Position numbers and translations under genes: made by a program. Source: Edaphochlamys debaryana (lineage: Eukaryota; Chlorophyta; Chlorophyceae; Chlamydomonadales). Taken from it: a stretch of DNA of 64,000 nucleotides. Location of the stretch: assembly GCA_016858145.1 (NCBI GenBank), contig JAEHOE010000106.1:1-64000 (forward strand), given 5' to 3'. Shown piece after piece: positions 42,304 through 53,381 of this stretch. Numbering within the stretch: the stretch's first letter is position 1; each line of letters begins with the position of its first letter. The notes under the pieces were generated by a model. It worked only from the letters and a program-made list of their open reading frames with translations. It did not search any database and had not been told where the DNA came from.

Positions 42304-44418
42304 ATGGCCAACACCACTGTCCAACGCACCCCCTGCAACCCATACGCGGACATCCACCCCCCCGGGCGCTACACCATTCAGGCCGGCCGCCGCCGCTCCC
42401 AGGCCGACACCACGGACCCGGACACCACCTTTGTCTACTCCCCCAACGGAACCCTGTTGGGCCAACTGCCCGTCAGCCGCCTGTGGGTCCTCCACCAGCG
42501 CCACCAGGCCACACAGAGCGACCCGAATACGTGCCCCCCGCCCCACGTGTTCGCCGAATACGTCGCTCGCCTACTGTCGTACTACTGGGGCGAGGTCCCC
42601 GGCGGCAAACGAGCGAAGACGGCCCCGCGAGGACAAGACTGCCTCTGCCCCTGGACCCGGCTCCTGCTTCTGCGCGCCCTCGCCTCCGTCCCGCTGGCCG
42701 GACCCGTGGTGGAACGCTTTGCCTCCCCGCTCACCTGCTCCAGGTTCACCACCACCTACTGCAGCGCCCGCGAAGACGACTGCCTGTTTGGAGCCGCTGG
42801 CGAGGCCTACTCCACCCTCATGGCGGGCCTGTCCATGGCCCACCCACCGCACGACCCCGCCTCGGGGTTGAAGGCCCTGCAGTGGGCAGCGGCCAGCGCG
42901 GAAGTCAGCAACGGCTCCGGCGCCCCCACCGTCAGCCTGCTGGTGCTCCCCTGGAGCAACACCGCCCCCTATACCTGCCTCCTCAACCACCGCCACGTGC
43001 ACTCCCTCGCCCGGCTGCCAGACAGCATCTGCCCCCTCACCACCGGGATTGGACTACCTGAAGACCGCCCCGGCCCCCGGCACGGCATGCGCCTGGTGCT
43101 CGTTGCCAACGATGACGGTATAGCCGCCCTGAACGGGAGCGGCGCAGGTGAAGGTTCAAGCCGCTGGGCGACCCTCAGGACTGAGCTCCTAAACAGAGGT
43201 GCCACGAAGCTTGCCCCGCCCAGGCTCGTGCCCGCCCACGAACGACCGGTGACACCAGCCGCGCCCCGGCTTGTGCCCCACGAGGCGCGCCGAAGGGCAC
43301 GTAGCCTCCGGGCCCAACCACCGCCCGACCCGCCCGCGACCGTAGTTGGCCCCCTGCCCAGCGGCTGGGCCGCGGACACGTTCCCGGCACGCCTCCCGCT
43401 ACGATTCAACCCCGACACCATTGTATGGACTGACGGCAGCAAAAGCTCCGTGGAGGTGAACGGCCGAGAACGCACCCGCACAGGCGCATGTGCCTGGTCC
43501 ATCGGCCGCGCGCTCCTCATCGACCCCAACGGCTCCGAAGAATGTGGCACCGACACAATCACGCGCGCTAAGCTCTCTGGAATACGAGCAGGGCTAGTCG
43601 AGCTCGGCCGCGACTGCGACGAGCTGACCATAGCCAGCGACTCGCAAGCCTCGCTGGACCTCATCCTACACGCAATCAAGGAGCCTCGTAAGCTGCGCCT
43701 GTCAAAGGCACGAGCGCTACTGTTCGCTACCGTCGATGCGCTAGAGGAACTCGCCTCGCGAACCGTGCCCGTGCGCCTAGTGAAGGTGGTGTCGCATACT
43801 GGACTGTATGGAAACGAACAAGCAGACAAGGGAGCCGAGGAGGCTGCAGCCGACCATGAGGGCTGCGACGTGATTGAGCACGCCGACCCAAACCCCTTCT
43901 CCCGCCTGTGGTGGCTGACCGACCCCGGGCTCCGATATGTCAGCGACATGGGAAGGGCACTCACCCAGGCGATACCACCCAGCGCCCATGCGGGCTACAC
44001 CAACGAAGGCGTGTTCAGCGAACTCTGGCGACAGGCCGCCCCCGACCTCTGCCCGACCTCCAGCAACCTGACCTGCGCGAAACCGCACGGCGACCCCTGG
44101 ACCCTAAGCGCAGTACTGGGCGCCAGGTACGGCACCATGTACTGCCCCGCCCTAGCCAAACGCTACGGCCACGTCCCCGACAGCAACTGCCCCCACTGCC
44201 ACAGCGCCAACGGCGAACGGCGGTGCGGGACCATCGGACATCTGCTGGGAGGCTGCCTCCACGCCTTCATGCAAGGACTGTACATCCTGAGGCACGACGG
44301 AGCCGTCCAAATCATTGCAGACTGCCTCCAAGCTGGCAACCGGGGGGTCATGCTCATGGAAGCCGGGCTGACACCGCCCCGGAATACACCTCAGGCAAGC
44401 GCCTACCCGGCTGGCTAG
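42304..44418 (+). CDS. Retrotransposon ORF2, second part: RNase H and zinc knuckle
   Basis: Coding from MANTTVQRTPCNPYAD onward lies one frame over from the RT segment. An uncharacterised region of about 370 aa precedes RNase H: WTDGSK (43426-43443), then ASDSQASLDLIL and SHTGLYGNEQADKGAEEA supply the acidic active-site residues and the His. A knuckle CPHCHSANGERRCGTIGHLL (plus GGC) follows at about 44190-44260, typical of the region before a restriction-like endonuclease. The stop at 44416-44418 cuts off the nuclease domain, which continues in another frame. The entry shift may be a genuine ORF boundary or a frameshift; I cannot tell. Confidence 0.82.
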   Translation: MANTTVQRTPCNPYADIHPPGRYTIQAGRRRSQADTTDPDTTFVYSPNGTLLGQLPVSRLWVLHQRHQATQSDPNTCPPPHVFAEYVARLLSYYWGEVPGGKRAKTAPRGQDCLCPWTRLLLLRALASVPLAGPVVERFASPLTCSRFTTTYCSAREDDCLFGAAGEAYSTLMAGLSMAHPPHDPASGLKALQWAAASAEVSNGSGAPTVSLLVLPWSNTAPYTCLLNHRHVHSLARLPDSICPLTTGIGLPEDRPGPRHGMRLVLVANDDGIAALNGSGAGEGSSRWATLRTELLNRGATKLAPPRLVPAHERPVTPAAPRLVPHEARRRARSLRAQPPPDPPATVVGPLPSGWAADTFPARLPLRFNPDTIVWTDGSKSSVEVNGRERTRTGACAWSIGRALLIDPNGSEECGTDTITRAKLSGIRAGLVELGRDCDELTIASDSQASLDLILHAIKEPRKLRLSKARALLFATVDALEELASRTVPVRLVKVVSHTGLYGNEQADKGAEEAAADHEGCDVIEHADPNPFSRLWWLTDPGLRYVSDMGRALTQAIPPSAHAGYTNEGVFSELWRQAAPDLCPTSSNLTCAKPHGDPWTLSAVLGARYGTMYCPALAKRYGHVPDSNCPHCHSANGERRCGTIGHLLGGCLHAFMQGLYILRHDGAVQIIADCLQAGNRGVMLMEAGLTPPRNTPQASAYPAG

Positions 44419-44852
44419 CCCCCAACGGCCAGGGCAGCACAGAGACAGACCGCATGCGGCCCGACATCCTGTTCATCCCCAACCTCCCCAGCCGCAACAC
44501 CGATAAAAAGGACTACAAAGCCCCTGCAGACAAATCCCACTACCCGATCTACCTGATCGAAGTTGGGTACTGCAACGACCTGGCCCACGCCCAAAAGCTG
44601 CAAGAGAAGCTCTCACAACACGCGCACCTCGCCGAGCTGCTGCGGAGCGACGGCTGGACCGTCCACTACTCCCGACAGACCATCGTCACACTAGGGCACA
44701 CCGGCACTGTGCCCCTCACCCTCAACCCCCTGCTTAAGACACTGGGCGTCACGGCCACCGAGGCAAAAGCCTGCTGCCACAGCCTGCACCGGCACGCTGT
44801 GAGCCGCCTCAAGAGCATCGTGAAAACCTACAAGACCCTCCGGCCAGGATGA
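44367..44852 (+). CDS. Retrotransposon ORF2, third part: restriction-like endonuclease
   Basis: About 161 codons begin near ADTAPEYTSGKRLPGW. The RLE signature RPDI appears soon after, followed by YPIYLIEVGYCNDL with the acidic residue and AQKLQEKL. This matches the RPD...E core of R2/Dualen-type endonucleases. The segment is one frame away from the RNase H part. The join falls at a GGG run (44365-44367), which suggests loss of one base and an inactive copy. Stop TGA at 44850-44852. Confidence 0.8.
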   Translation, partial: ADTAPEYTSGKRLPGWLAPNGQGSTETDRMRPDILFIPNLPSRNTDKKDYKAPADKSHYPIYLIEVGYCNDLAHAQKLQEKLSQHAHLAELLRSDGWTVHYSRQTIVTLGHTGTVPLTLNPLLKTLGVTATEAKACCHSLHRHAVSRLKSIVKTYKTLRPG

Positions 44853-44940
44853 GCACAAAGGGTGCGGAGGCACCCCCATGGTGGCGGGTCTGGCCAACCC
44901 GCCCTCCTTAACCCACGCCAGGGGTAACCCGGCGTTAGAT

Positions 44941-44958
44941 ATTTCTATTTCTATTTCT
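44941..44958 (+). repeat. (ATTTCT)n tail of the retrotransposon
   Basis: Three ATTTCT units end the element directly before the right target duplication. A simple-repeat 3' tail instead of poly(A) is usual for several LINE clades. Confidence 0.8.
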
Positions 44959-45031
44959 ATGCACGGAGGACCCCACCGCCTCAGCCCCACACGCTGTGCC
45001 CGGGGTATCAGCGAGGGGTATCAGGGACTAC
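44957..45031. repeat. Right target-site duplication (75 bp)
   Basis: Matches 34159-34233 with a single T/C difference. The sequence after it (CCGGTATATGCTCACAC) continues the array unit exactly as at the empty sites near 52037 and 60641. Confidence 0.9.
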
Positions 45032-46497
45032 CGGTATATGCTCACACTAGCACGCCTTCGGCCTCAGGCCTCACAGCCCTGCCTGACCCAGTGGAGGGAC
45101 TCATGTGGACGGTCTTAGCATGCGAACGTTGACGGTAGGACCTGAGAGAGGTCATTGCGAGTCATGCCAGGGACTTGCGCTTTTGGCTTGCAGGTTGCCA
45201 GCCCGTGAGGTGGGTCACATGGCCCCAGCGTTCAGCGCTGTGACCCCAAGGGGGGTCTTTCATTGCAAACATTGAGGACTGACCCACACACACGCTCGGA
45301 CCTCGGAGCCCTGACCCACACGGCCACACACCATCATGCATTGAGCGCTGACGGCTTCATGGCATCCAGGCCGGCAATAGTGCAGGGAGTCCCAGGCGTG
45401 CAGACTCTTCTCCTGGCCTTCGGGGACCAGGGGTACGTCGACTATAGCCCCACCCGAGTCGGCTCTCGTGGGGGGGTCGGGCCTCTTGTAACTCTCGCAT
45501 CCGAAGGAGTGCAAGCCGTGCCAGGGCCTACATACATACGGTATTTACATAAAGCCGGCCTTCGGCATCACCCCATGAAGGAGGACAACCTTGCGACCCG
45601 GCCCACCATCGCCCTCAGAAATCCCCAACAACTGTACCCAGCTCCCCGGATGAACGGCCCTCGCCTGCGTGCATCAATCCGTCTCCTCTAGTGGCCTTCT
45701 GCTTAATACCCGCTCGCACATGCACAGACACGCCAGTGCCGAGCCCACCCATACCCACCGCACTCCTGACGGGGTTCACAAAGCCGGGCTCTGGGAACAC
45801 CAGCTTTCACCTCCGCCCCATCCAACTAGCCTCCGCTATGCATACCTTAGCACAGGCAGGATCAGGACAGACCCCCAGGTTTGAACAGTTCAAGGCGTAA
45901 ACAGCCTGCAAAGTAAGCCGATGAGAGTGTGCGGGGCTGATCCCAGGCTCACCCCCAAACATGCAGCGTGTATGCACGCGAGCAGCACCTGTGCTGCCAG
46001 GGGCCATGGCTCTTTCCCCCACCCCAGCCTATGCGGACAGAGAAGGCCGAACGAGTAGCTGGGACCTTCACCCGTGCAACCCCAGAAGCGTCAACTACGG
46101 AAATCCAAGCCCAGCATCTGTGCATGCGCATCAATAAGGCCGAAGGCCCATGTATGTGGTAACGACGGTGTGTGACCTGCCTAGCCCTCCTGCCCCTGAA
46201 CACGAATCGTGGGGCGTGGCTTTGGCCACTGTACAATGGCGTCCCGCGCCACCCCACCCCCTGCGCTTGTCAGTGCCAAAATCAGCAATCTAAAAACGTA
46301 CGCGTCACGTGCTCCGTCCATGCCCCGCTCCTTACTTTGTACTTGGGGGTCCAGACCCGCACGCAACCACAACTGACGGCTCACACCCCACGAACCCCAC
46401 GTGTCTCTCTTCTTACCGCAAGCCTTGAGTAACCTTGAGCGAGCAAAGCCGCACATGCACGCCCTAGTACTTGATAGCACACCCTAGAAAGGACACC
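45032..46497. other. End of unit B and unit C spacer
   Basis: Non-coding sequence shared with the other spacers; unit C starts at about 45132. No gene is recognised. Confidence 0.6.
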
Positions 46498-47209
46498 CTA
46501 ATACTTCGCGCTCCCCCTGCCCCGGATGAAGCGGAGCGGCGCGGTGCCGCCCCCCGCAGCTCCGGAGCCGCCCTCCCCGGCGGCCGCGGGCGGCGCTGCC
46601 AGAGGGAAGGGCGCCCGGGGCGAGGCGGCAGGGCTGTTGGCCCCCAGTGCCGCGCCCAAGCCGGCAGCGGCGTTGGCGGACTGCTGCGGCCGCAGCGTCC
46701 GCGGCGTTGCGACGAGCAGGTTGCGGCGGTTGGGGTTGGACGGAGACGACCGACCGGCTGTGGCCGCAGCGCCGGCCGCCGCCACCACGCGCCGGCTGGT
46801 GGTAAGGAAGCGTTGGAGCTCGCGCGTGAACGCCTCTCGGATCAGGGGCGCAGACTCGCGTCGCTGCGCCTGCACGGCCGCCGCGGTTGCGTCGGCGAAG
46901 GGCGAGGCGGCGGCGGCGAGGGGCGTGGCGGCGGCGGAGGGCCCCGGCGGCGCGGTGTGGCGCTCGGGGGGCTCCCCGGCGTGGCCCGCGCCGTTCGAGT
47001 CGTCGCCAAGCTGCAGCGGACAGTAGGGGTGCGGGGGTTTGATGCGGGGTGTCTTACACATGACGCGTCGGCGAAACACACACCCAGACACGGGCTCTCA
47101 GGCCTGAAAGCCCCGCACTGAAGCCCGCTCCCCCCCGCTCCCCCGTTCAACCCACCTGCAGTGGCGGGAGGTGCAGCGAGCGCCGTCCCATACCGCCGCC
47201 ACTCCCCAC

Positions 47210-47226
47210 CGCCGCTGACTAGGGCT
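47210..47226. other. Deletion breakpoint in unit C
   Basis: The left flank GCCGCTGAC matches unit D at 54207-54215 and the right flank ACTAGGGCTACAGCC matches unit D at 56106. They share only AC at the junction, which suggests end joining with microhomology and not recombination between long repeats. Confidence 0.8.
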
Positions 47227-48071
47227 ACAGCCAGGCATGTCCTACACGGCTACAGGGGCCCCCTCCGACCGCCTCCCTTGCGCCAGGCGTCTCCCCACCT
47301 GTCGGTCCCTGGGGCGGTCCCCGTGGGCGGGGTTCCGCCCATGCCTGCCGTAAGGTTGGCGGCGCCCGTGTAGCCCGCTGTGGAGGAGAAGAGGTTGTGG
47401 GGCGCCCCTGAGAGGCCGCTGCCGCCACTCATGGACACACCGCCGCCGGTGAAGGGGCTGTCGGACCCGTCCTGAGGGAAGGAACAGGGACGGGACGGGC
47501 GGGTGGGCAGGATTGAGTAAAGGAGCACGTTACTTCGAGCGGCCTGGCTAGCAGAGAAGCCCACACTCTGTGCTTGTACCCACCCCATCCATCCTGCGTC
47601 CTCTTGTGACCGGGATGCAGTCCTGCACACGCAGTCAGCCCGTCGTACACTCACGTGGGAAGGAGCCAAGGGGTGGTTGGAGGGGTGGGGGTAGGGGTAC
47701 GGGTACAGGTTCCCCTGAGCGCTGCCGTCACGCCCACCGCCGGCGGCCGCCGCCGCTGCCGCGGCCGCCACCGCCGCCGCAGCCACGGACGCGCTGGCGG
47801 CGCTGTTGGTTAAGGCACTCTTACGTAAAAGCACGGGACGAGCATTGCTGTTCGCGCGGCTCGCGCCGCTCGTAAAACCGCTGCCGTACCTGAAACCGCC
47901 GTACACGCTGTGTCCGCTGGGCACGGCGTTCGGAGCGCCGGCAACGCCGCCGCCGACCCTGCCGGCACCGCCGCCAGCAGCGGCGGCGCTCTGCTCCACC
48001 GCCGCTGCGACCGCGACGGCAGTTGCCATGGCGGCGGCGGCAGCGGCGTCCCCGCCGACGGGGGCGGCGGC

Positions 48072-48143
48072 TGTAGTGCCGCTGCACTGATCTGACATCT
48101 GCCTGTTTACTGTTTTCGGATTAAGTAGAACCTCGGCACAACA
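48072..48143. mobile_element. 72-bp MITE-like element in unit C
   Basis: The same element, at the same site and with the same GCGGC duplication, as in unit B at 30244-30315. This shows B and C descend from one unit that already carried it, or were homogenised. Confidence 0.8.
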
Positions 48144-49141
48144 GCGGCGACGGCAGGGCCGGCAACCGGCGGCGCTCCGGGCAGCTGCGACGCCGCTCCG
48201 CCGGTCCAGGCTCGGGCGCTGCTGCTACGACGCATCGCCGGCAGGCCGCCGCCGCCGCCGCCGCCGCCGCCCTTGCCGGCGGTGCCGCCGCCACGTGCCA
48301 TTGCAGCCTGTTGGGCCTCCTGCAGAGGGATGGGATGGGCAGGCGGGAGAGACCCGCCAAGAGGCCGACAGGAGCAACCCGCACGGCTGGGCTCCCTCCG
48401 CCCCCTTCCGCCGGCTCGACCCCACCTGGCAGCACGCAGCCAACAGCCAACACACACATTTTCCCCCCACTTTCCCCTCCTCCGGCCCCCGCCTCCGCCC
48501 CCCTCCTCCGCCCCAGATTACAGCCACCAGGTGCCCACCGCGGGCGGGGTAGAGGTTCAGCACCCGGGCGGGGGATGAGATGGGCGGGAAGCCATAGCGG
48601 CGGGGGCTCAGCATAACAAACGGCTGCCCTTGTTGACCCCAACCCACCCACCCACCCCCCCACACACACACCCGCCCGCCTCCCCACCTGCGCGAACTGC
48701 CAGTACGCCGGCACCCAGCGCCCCGCCACCCCCGGGTCCAGCGCCAGTGCCGCCCCCATGAGCTGCAGCGCCACCGCCACCGCCGTGGGCCCGCGCGTGT
48801 CCAGCGCGAGCTTGAGGGGCAGCACCAGGGACTCGGCAAAGGAGTGGATGCTGGGGGGAGGGGGAAAGTAGCTTTTGGAGTGGGGCCAGCGGCATTCCGC
48901 ATTCCGCATTCCGCCAGCAGCAGCCACCACAGGCGTGCCTGGCTGAGGGGCCGGCGGGACGGGGCAGCTACGGTTCAGGACCCTACGATGGGACTGCCAT
49001 TGCGGCCGCGGCCGCGGCGCCACCTGCGGGGCCATAAGAGAGCAGCCACGATTGCCGCCTTCTTCGCCGTGCTCACTAGCATTCCATTTGGAACGTAAGC
49101 CACGATCAACACACGCAGTTGGTGCCTGCCGCACGTCAGCC

Positions 49142-51330
49142 ATGTCCTCCCCCAGCAGCATCAGCGCGACCAGCAGCCCGCGCACGACGCGCAGGGCCTG
49201 CCCACCGAACACGCGCAGCATGATGCAGCGGAGAAGCAGGGGAGCGCCAAGGGCGTCGGCGGCGGGGGGCGACACGGAAGCAACGACGGGGGAGCGAGGG
49301 GCGCCAGCCGCGAGGTGCGTGGGCCACGGCCAGCACACGAGTCCGCGCTCGCGCCACAGTGAGCCATTGCCTGGTCCTTGCATTGCAGGGCAGCGTCGCG
49401 GATGAGCTGAGCCGCGCCGGCGCCGCTGTTTCCGCTGGAAGTGCCGCTGACGGGGGAGCAGCGGTGAGTCCGCGGGTGCGCAATGCGCGTGGGACGCGCG
49501 TGGGGGGCCTACAATACAGCAGGTCTCCAGGGTACTAGAGAGTACTGTAGAGCACTCTTGCGCCTTTGCTCATGGCCCACACGGCCGCTCCGTGCGAGCG
49601 GGCGCTCGCTGAGCGCGTAGACGCCGCGCGCATCCCCAGCGTCCATAGGGAACGACTGCGCTCCTTGCGAGCCGTATGCATCACCGGAAAGGCAAGCGGA
49701 ACCCGCATCCGCTCAGCCACTCGTGCATGCTCCACACAACCACTCCTAAACTATCCTCTGTATCCTCGTGCGCACCCAGAGGCTCCCTGAATCCCCGCTG
49801 GACAAGGAGCTTAAGCGACGGCGCAAGGTTCGTTTTTACGCGCGCTGTTGCTTATCGCCATGGCTTCCCTGCGGCCTGAGGAGTAGCGCACCACGCCGAC
49901 GCGCACCCACGTCTTGCCCATGCAGGCGGAAGACGAGGTCGAGAAGCAGAAGAAGGTCGGCAAGGCAACCTGCTAGGGTTTGGGGGAGATAGGGTGGGCC
50001 GCAGCAGGGCTTTGGGATATTAAACCAGTACTGTTGCTTGGTGATGGTTTCTAGATCAAGAATCCGTGCCGCGTGCGCTTAAACCCCCTTCTGCTCCTCA
50101 GGAGATGGAGGCGCAAGCCGCACGCATCAAGGTAAGCCGGGGGGCCGGGGCACTCCCAGCGGGCGTGGGGGGCAAGTCAAGAAGCTGCGGAACAGGTCCA
50201 GTCACTTCCACGTGTAGCCAGCGCTCTGCTGCTGACGCGTACGTCTGCTTGGATGGTGGATTCTAGGTCAAGATCCCGTGCAGACCCTGGGCGGTTCTCG
50301 TTGTGTCCTGATCCAGCGCTTGACACCCCATCTGCTCCTCAGGAGCTGGAGGCGATGGCGGCCGCACACATCAAGGTAAGCCGGGGGGCCGGGGCACTCC
50401 CAGCGGGCGTGGGGGGCAAGTCAAGAAGCTGCGGAACAGGTCCAGTCACTTCCACGTGTAGCCAGCGCTCTGCTGCTGACGCGTACGTCTGCTTGGATGG
50501 TGGATTCTAGGTCAAGATCCCGTGCAGACCCTGGGCGGTCCTTGTTGTGTCCTGATCCAGCGCTTGACACCCCATCTGCTCCTCAGGAGCTGGAGGCGAG
50601 AAACGCATACCTTGAGGTGAGCCGGGGGGCCGGGGCATTCCACTCCCAACGGGCGGTGGGGACAAGCCAAGAAGCTGCGGAACAGGTCCAGTCACTTCCA
50701 CGTGTAGCCAGCGCTCTGCTGCTGACGCGTACGTCTGCTTGGATGGTGGATTCTAGGTCACGAATCCCTGGGCGGTTCTTGTTGTGTCCTGATCCAGCGC
50801 TTTTACACCCCATCTGCTCCTCAGGAGCTGGAGGCCAAGGTTGCACGCATCGAGGTGAGCCGGGGGGCCGAGGCACTCCCAACGGCCGGTGGGGACAAGT
50901 CACGAAACTGCACAACACGTCCAGCCACTTCCACGTCTAGCCAGGGCTCCGCTGACGCTTGGGTGGTGGTTCCTAGGTCAAGAATTCCGTACTCACCCTC
51001 GGCGACCCTGCCTCTGCTCGTCCAAGCTGTTGCTCGCTTGCTCCTACCGGTATCGCAACCCGTCGTTGGCCAACCGCTGTCCGCCTCGTCTTAGGGGTCG
51101 ACTCTTGGCCGGTTCCGCGCGCCTGCGTTGCGCACTCAAGCACCCGCCCCTTCCGTCAACCGCTCAGCTGCGCCCGCTCTCGCCTGGCCTCCCCGCAGTC
51201 GGCTTCACCCGGCGGAGGCGCGGGCGCGGGCGCTGGCACGAGCGCGGGCGCGGGCGCGGGCCCGGGCGGGGCGGGGAACGCAGCCCAGGCGGCGGCGGAG
51301 GTGCAGCAGGGCGGGGAGGGCGAGGAGTAG
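49142..51330 (+). pseudogene. Unit C copy of the micro-exon coiled-coil gene, frameshifted in exon 1
   Basis: Exons: 49142-49314 (173 nt, one C short in the CCCCC run after the start), 49389-49463, 49551-49691, 49790-49837, 49926-49955, micro-exons 50102-50131, 50343-50375, 50587-50616, 50825-50854, and 51199-51330. The lost base shifts the frame after codon 4. The first micro-exon has its own sequence, EMEAQAARIK. All downstream exons remain multiples of three, so an internal start could still make a shorter coiled-coil product. Confidence 0.6.
50102..50854 (+). repeat. Unit C micro-exon tandem repeat, four copies
   Basis: Exon starts 50102, 50343, 50587 and 50825; lengths 30, 33, 30 and 30 nt. 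Intron sequences match those in units A, B and D. Confidence 0.88.
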
Positions 51331-53381
51331 ACGGCTGAGGCGGGCGATGACTGAGCTTCGCCGCCCCAGTGGCCCCAGCCCTGAGGGCCCCGGGCGGACT
51401 GGGAGGCTGGGGCCGACCGTGTTCAGAAGCTGAGTAGGAGGAGGGGGGAGGAGAGGGGTAGCTGAGGACGCTACACGGAAGCGGCGGTGGGAGGAGCGCT
51501 TGGGCAATGTGGCCTGCCTCAGGCGGCAGCCGTATGGAAGACGCTTAGCTGGCTGCATGGGCAGGGGCATGGGCAGGCAGGGGCAGGCATGGGCAGGGGC
51601 ATGGGCAGGCAGGGGTAGGAAATTTCGCTGGGCGTAGGCGGGTACAAGTTTATGGGTGCGTAGGCGGGTAGATGGGCGTGGGGTGGAGCTGGCGGGCTGC
51701 AGGTATTGCGGGCCGTTGACTCTACGGCTGGCCGGGGTAAGGGGACACGAGTTACGCGAAAGCAGGCCAGCAAAGTGCAACATCGTCTTGCGGCTGGCCG
51801 GGGTGCATGCGATGTGTGGGCAGGCCACGAGGACGTGCCTTGTTCACCTGTGACGCTCCTGTGTAGAGCAGGGCCCGGCGGGGGCCAGCAGCTTGAGTGC
51901 CAGCATCAGTGCTTGTAGCGAGCGAGTGATCTTGGCACTCTGAGCCCTGACCCTCACACAGCTATGCACGGAGGACCCCACCGCCTCAGCCTCACACGCT
52001 GTGCCCGGGGTATCAGCGAGGGGTATCAGGGACTACCGGTATATGCTCACACTAGCACGCCTTCGGCCTCAGGCCTCACAGCCCTGCCTGACCCAGTGGA
52101 GGGACTCATGTGGACGGTCTTAGCATGCGAACGTTTACGGTAGGACCTGAGAGAGGTCATTGCGAGTCATGCCAGGGACTTGCGCTTTTGGCTTGCAGGT
52201 TGCCAGCCCGTGAGGTGGGTCACATGGCCCCAGCGTTCAGCGCTGTGACCCCAAGGGGGGTCTTTCATTGCAAACATTGAGGACTGACCCACACACACGC
52301 TCGGACCTCGGAGCCCTGACCCACACGGCCACACACCATCATGCGTTGAGCGCTGACGGCTTCATGGCATCCAGGCCGGCAATAGTGCAGGGAGTCCCAG
52401 GCGTGCAGACTCTTCTCCTGGCCTTCGGGGACCACGGGTACGTCGACTATAGCCCCACCCGAGTCGGCTCTCGCGGGGGGGTCGGGCCTCTTGTAACTCT
52501 CGCATCCGAAGGAGTGCAAGCCGTGCCAGGGCCTACATACGGTATTTACATAAAGCCGGCCTTCGGCATCACCCCATGAAGGAGGACAACCTTGCGACCC
52601 GGCCCACCATCGCCCTCAGAAATCCCCAACAACTGTACCCAGCTCCCCGGATGAACGGCCCTCGCCTGCGTGCATCAATCCGTCTCCTCTAGTGGCCATC
52701 CGCTTAATACCCGCTCGCACATGCACAGACACGCCAGTGCCGAGCCCACCCATACCCACCGCACTCCTGACGGGGTTCACAAAGCCGGGCTCTGGGAACA
52801 CCAGCTTTCACCTCCGCCCCATCCAACTAGCCTCCGCTATGCATACCTTAGCACAGGCAGGATCAGGACAGGCCCCCAGGTTTGAACAGTTCAAGGCGTA
52901 AACAGCCTGCAAAGTAAGCCGATGAGAGTGTGCGGGGCTGATCCCAGGCTCACCCTCAAACATGCAGCGTGTATGCACGCGAGCAGCACCTGTGCTGCCA
53001 GGGGCCATGGCTCTTTCCCCCACCCCAGCCTATGCGGACAGAGAAGGCTGAACGAGTAGCTGGGACCTTCACACGTGCAACCCCAGAAGCGTCAACTACG
53101 GAAATCCAACCCCAGCATCTGTGCATGCGCATCAATAAGGCCGAAGGCCCATGTATGTGGTCACGACGGTGTGTGACCTGCCTAGCCCTCCTGCCCCTGA
53201 ACACGAATCGTGGGGCGTGGCTTCGGCCACTGTACAATGGCGTCCCGCGCCGCCCCACCCCCTGCGCTTGTCAGTGCCAAAATCAGCAATCTAAAAACGT
53301 ACGTGTCACGTGCTCCGTCCATGCCCCGCTCCTTACTTTGTACTTGGGGGTCCAGACCCGCACGCAACCACAACTGACGGC
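51331..53381. other. Unit C tail and unit D spacer
   Basis: Contains GCATGGGCAGGCAGGGG repeats (about 51556-51617), an intact empty retrotransposon site at 51962-52036 and the unit D start near 52137. No gene is recognised. Confidence 0.6.

Larger units (their letters stand above)
34234..44956 (+). mobile_element. Full-length Dualen/RandI-like non-LTR retrotransposon, about 10.7 kb
   Basis: The element lies inside unit B between 75-bp target-site duplications and ends in a short (ATTTCT)n tail. Order of parts: 5' region with two roughly 112-bp subrepeats, a multi-pass membrane ORF, a cysteine-peptidase-like ORF, AP endonuclease, reverse transcriptase, possible chromodomain-like segment, RNase H, CCHC knuckle, restriction-like endonuclease. 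Both an APE-type and an RLE-type nuclease in one element is the hallmark of Dualen/RandI elements, described from Chlamydomonas, which also carry a cysteine protease and RNase H. The reading frame changes at about 35790, 36840-36895, 42250-42304 and 44367; some shifts may be inactivating mutations, others normal ORF boundaries. Confidence 0.9.
46498..49082 (-). pseudogene. Unit C copy of the PACRG/ARM-like gene, large internal deletion
   Basis: Exons still recognisable: 49082-49024, 48850-48688, 48623-48528, 48319-47655, 47471-47299, the 3' part of the next-but-one exon from about 47219 to 47156, and 47010-46498. About 1.9 kb present in units B and D (D: about 54214-56107) is missing at 47216-47219, removing the largest exon and most of the one after it. 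The copy also carries the 72-bp inverted-repeat insertion. A functional product is unlikely. Confidence 0.65.

Noticed and set aside
42304..43061. The continuing open frame of the RT ORF past 42303 as real coding
   Set aside because: It is a His/Pro/Arg-rich shadow; the overlapping frame has natural composition and leads into RNase H.
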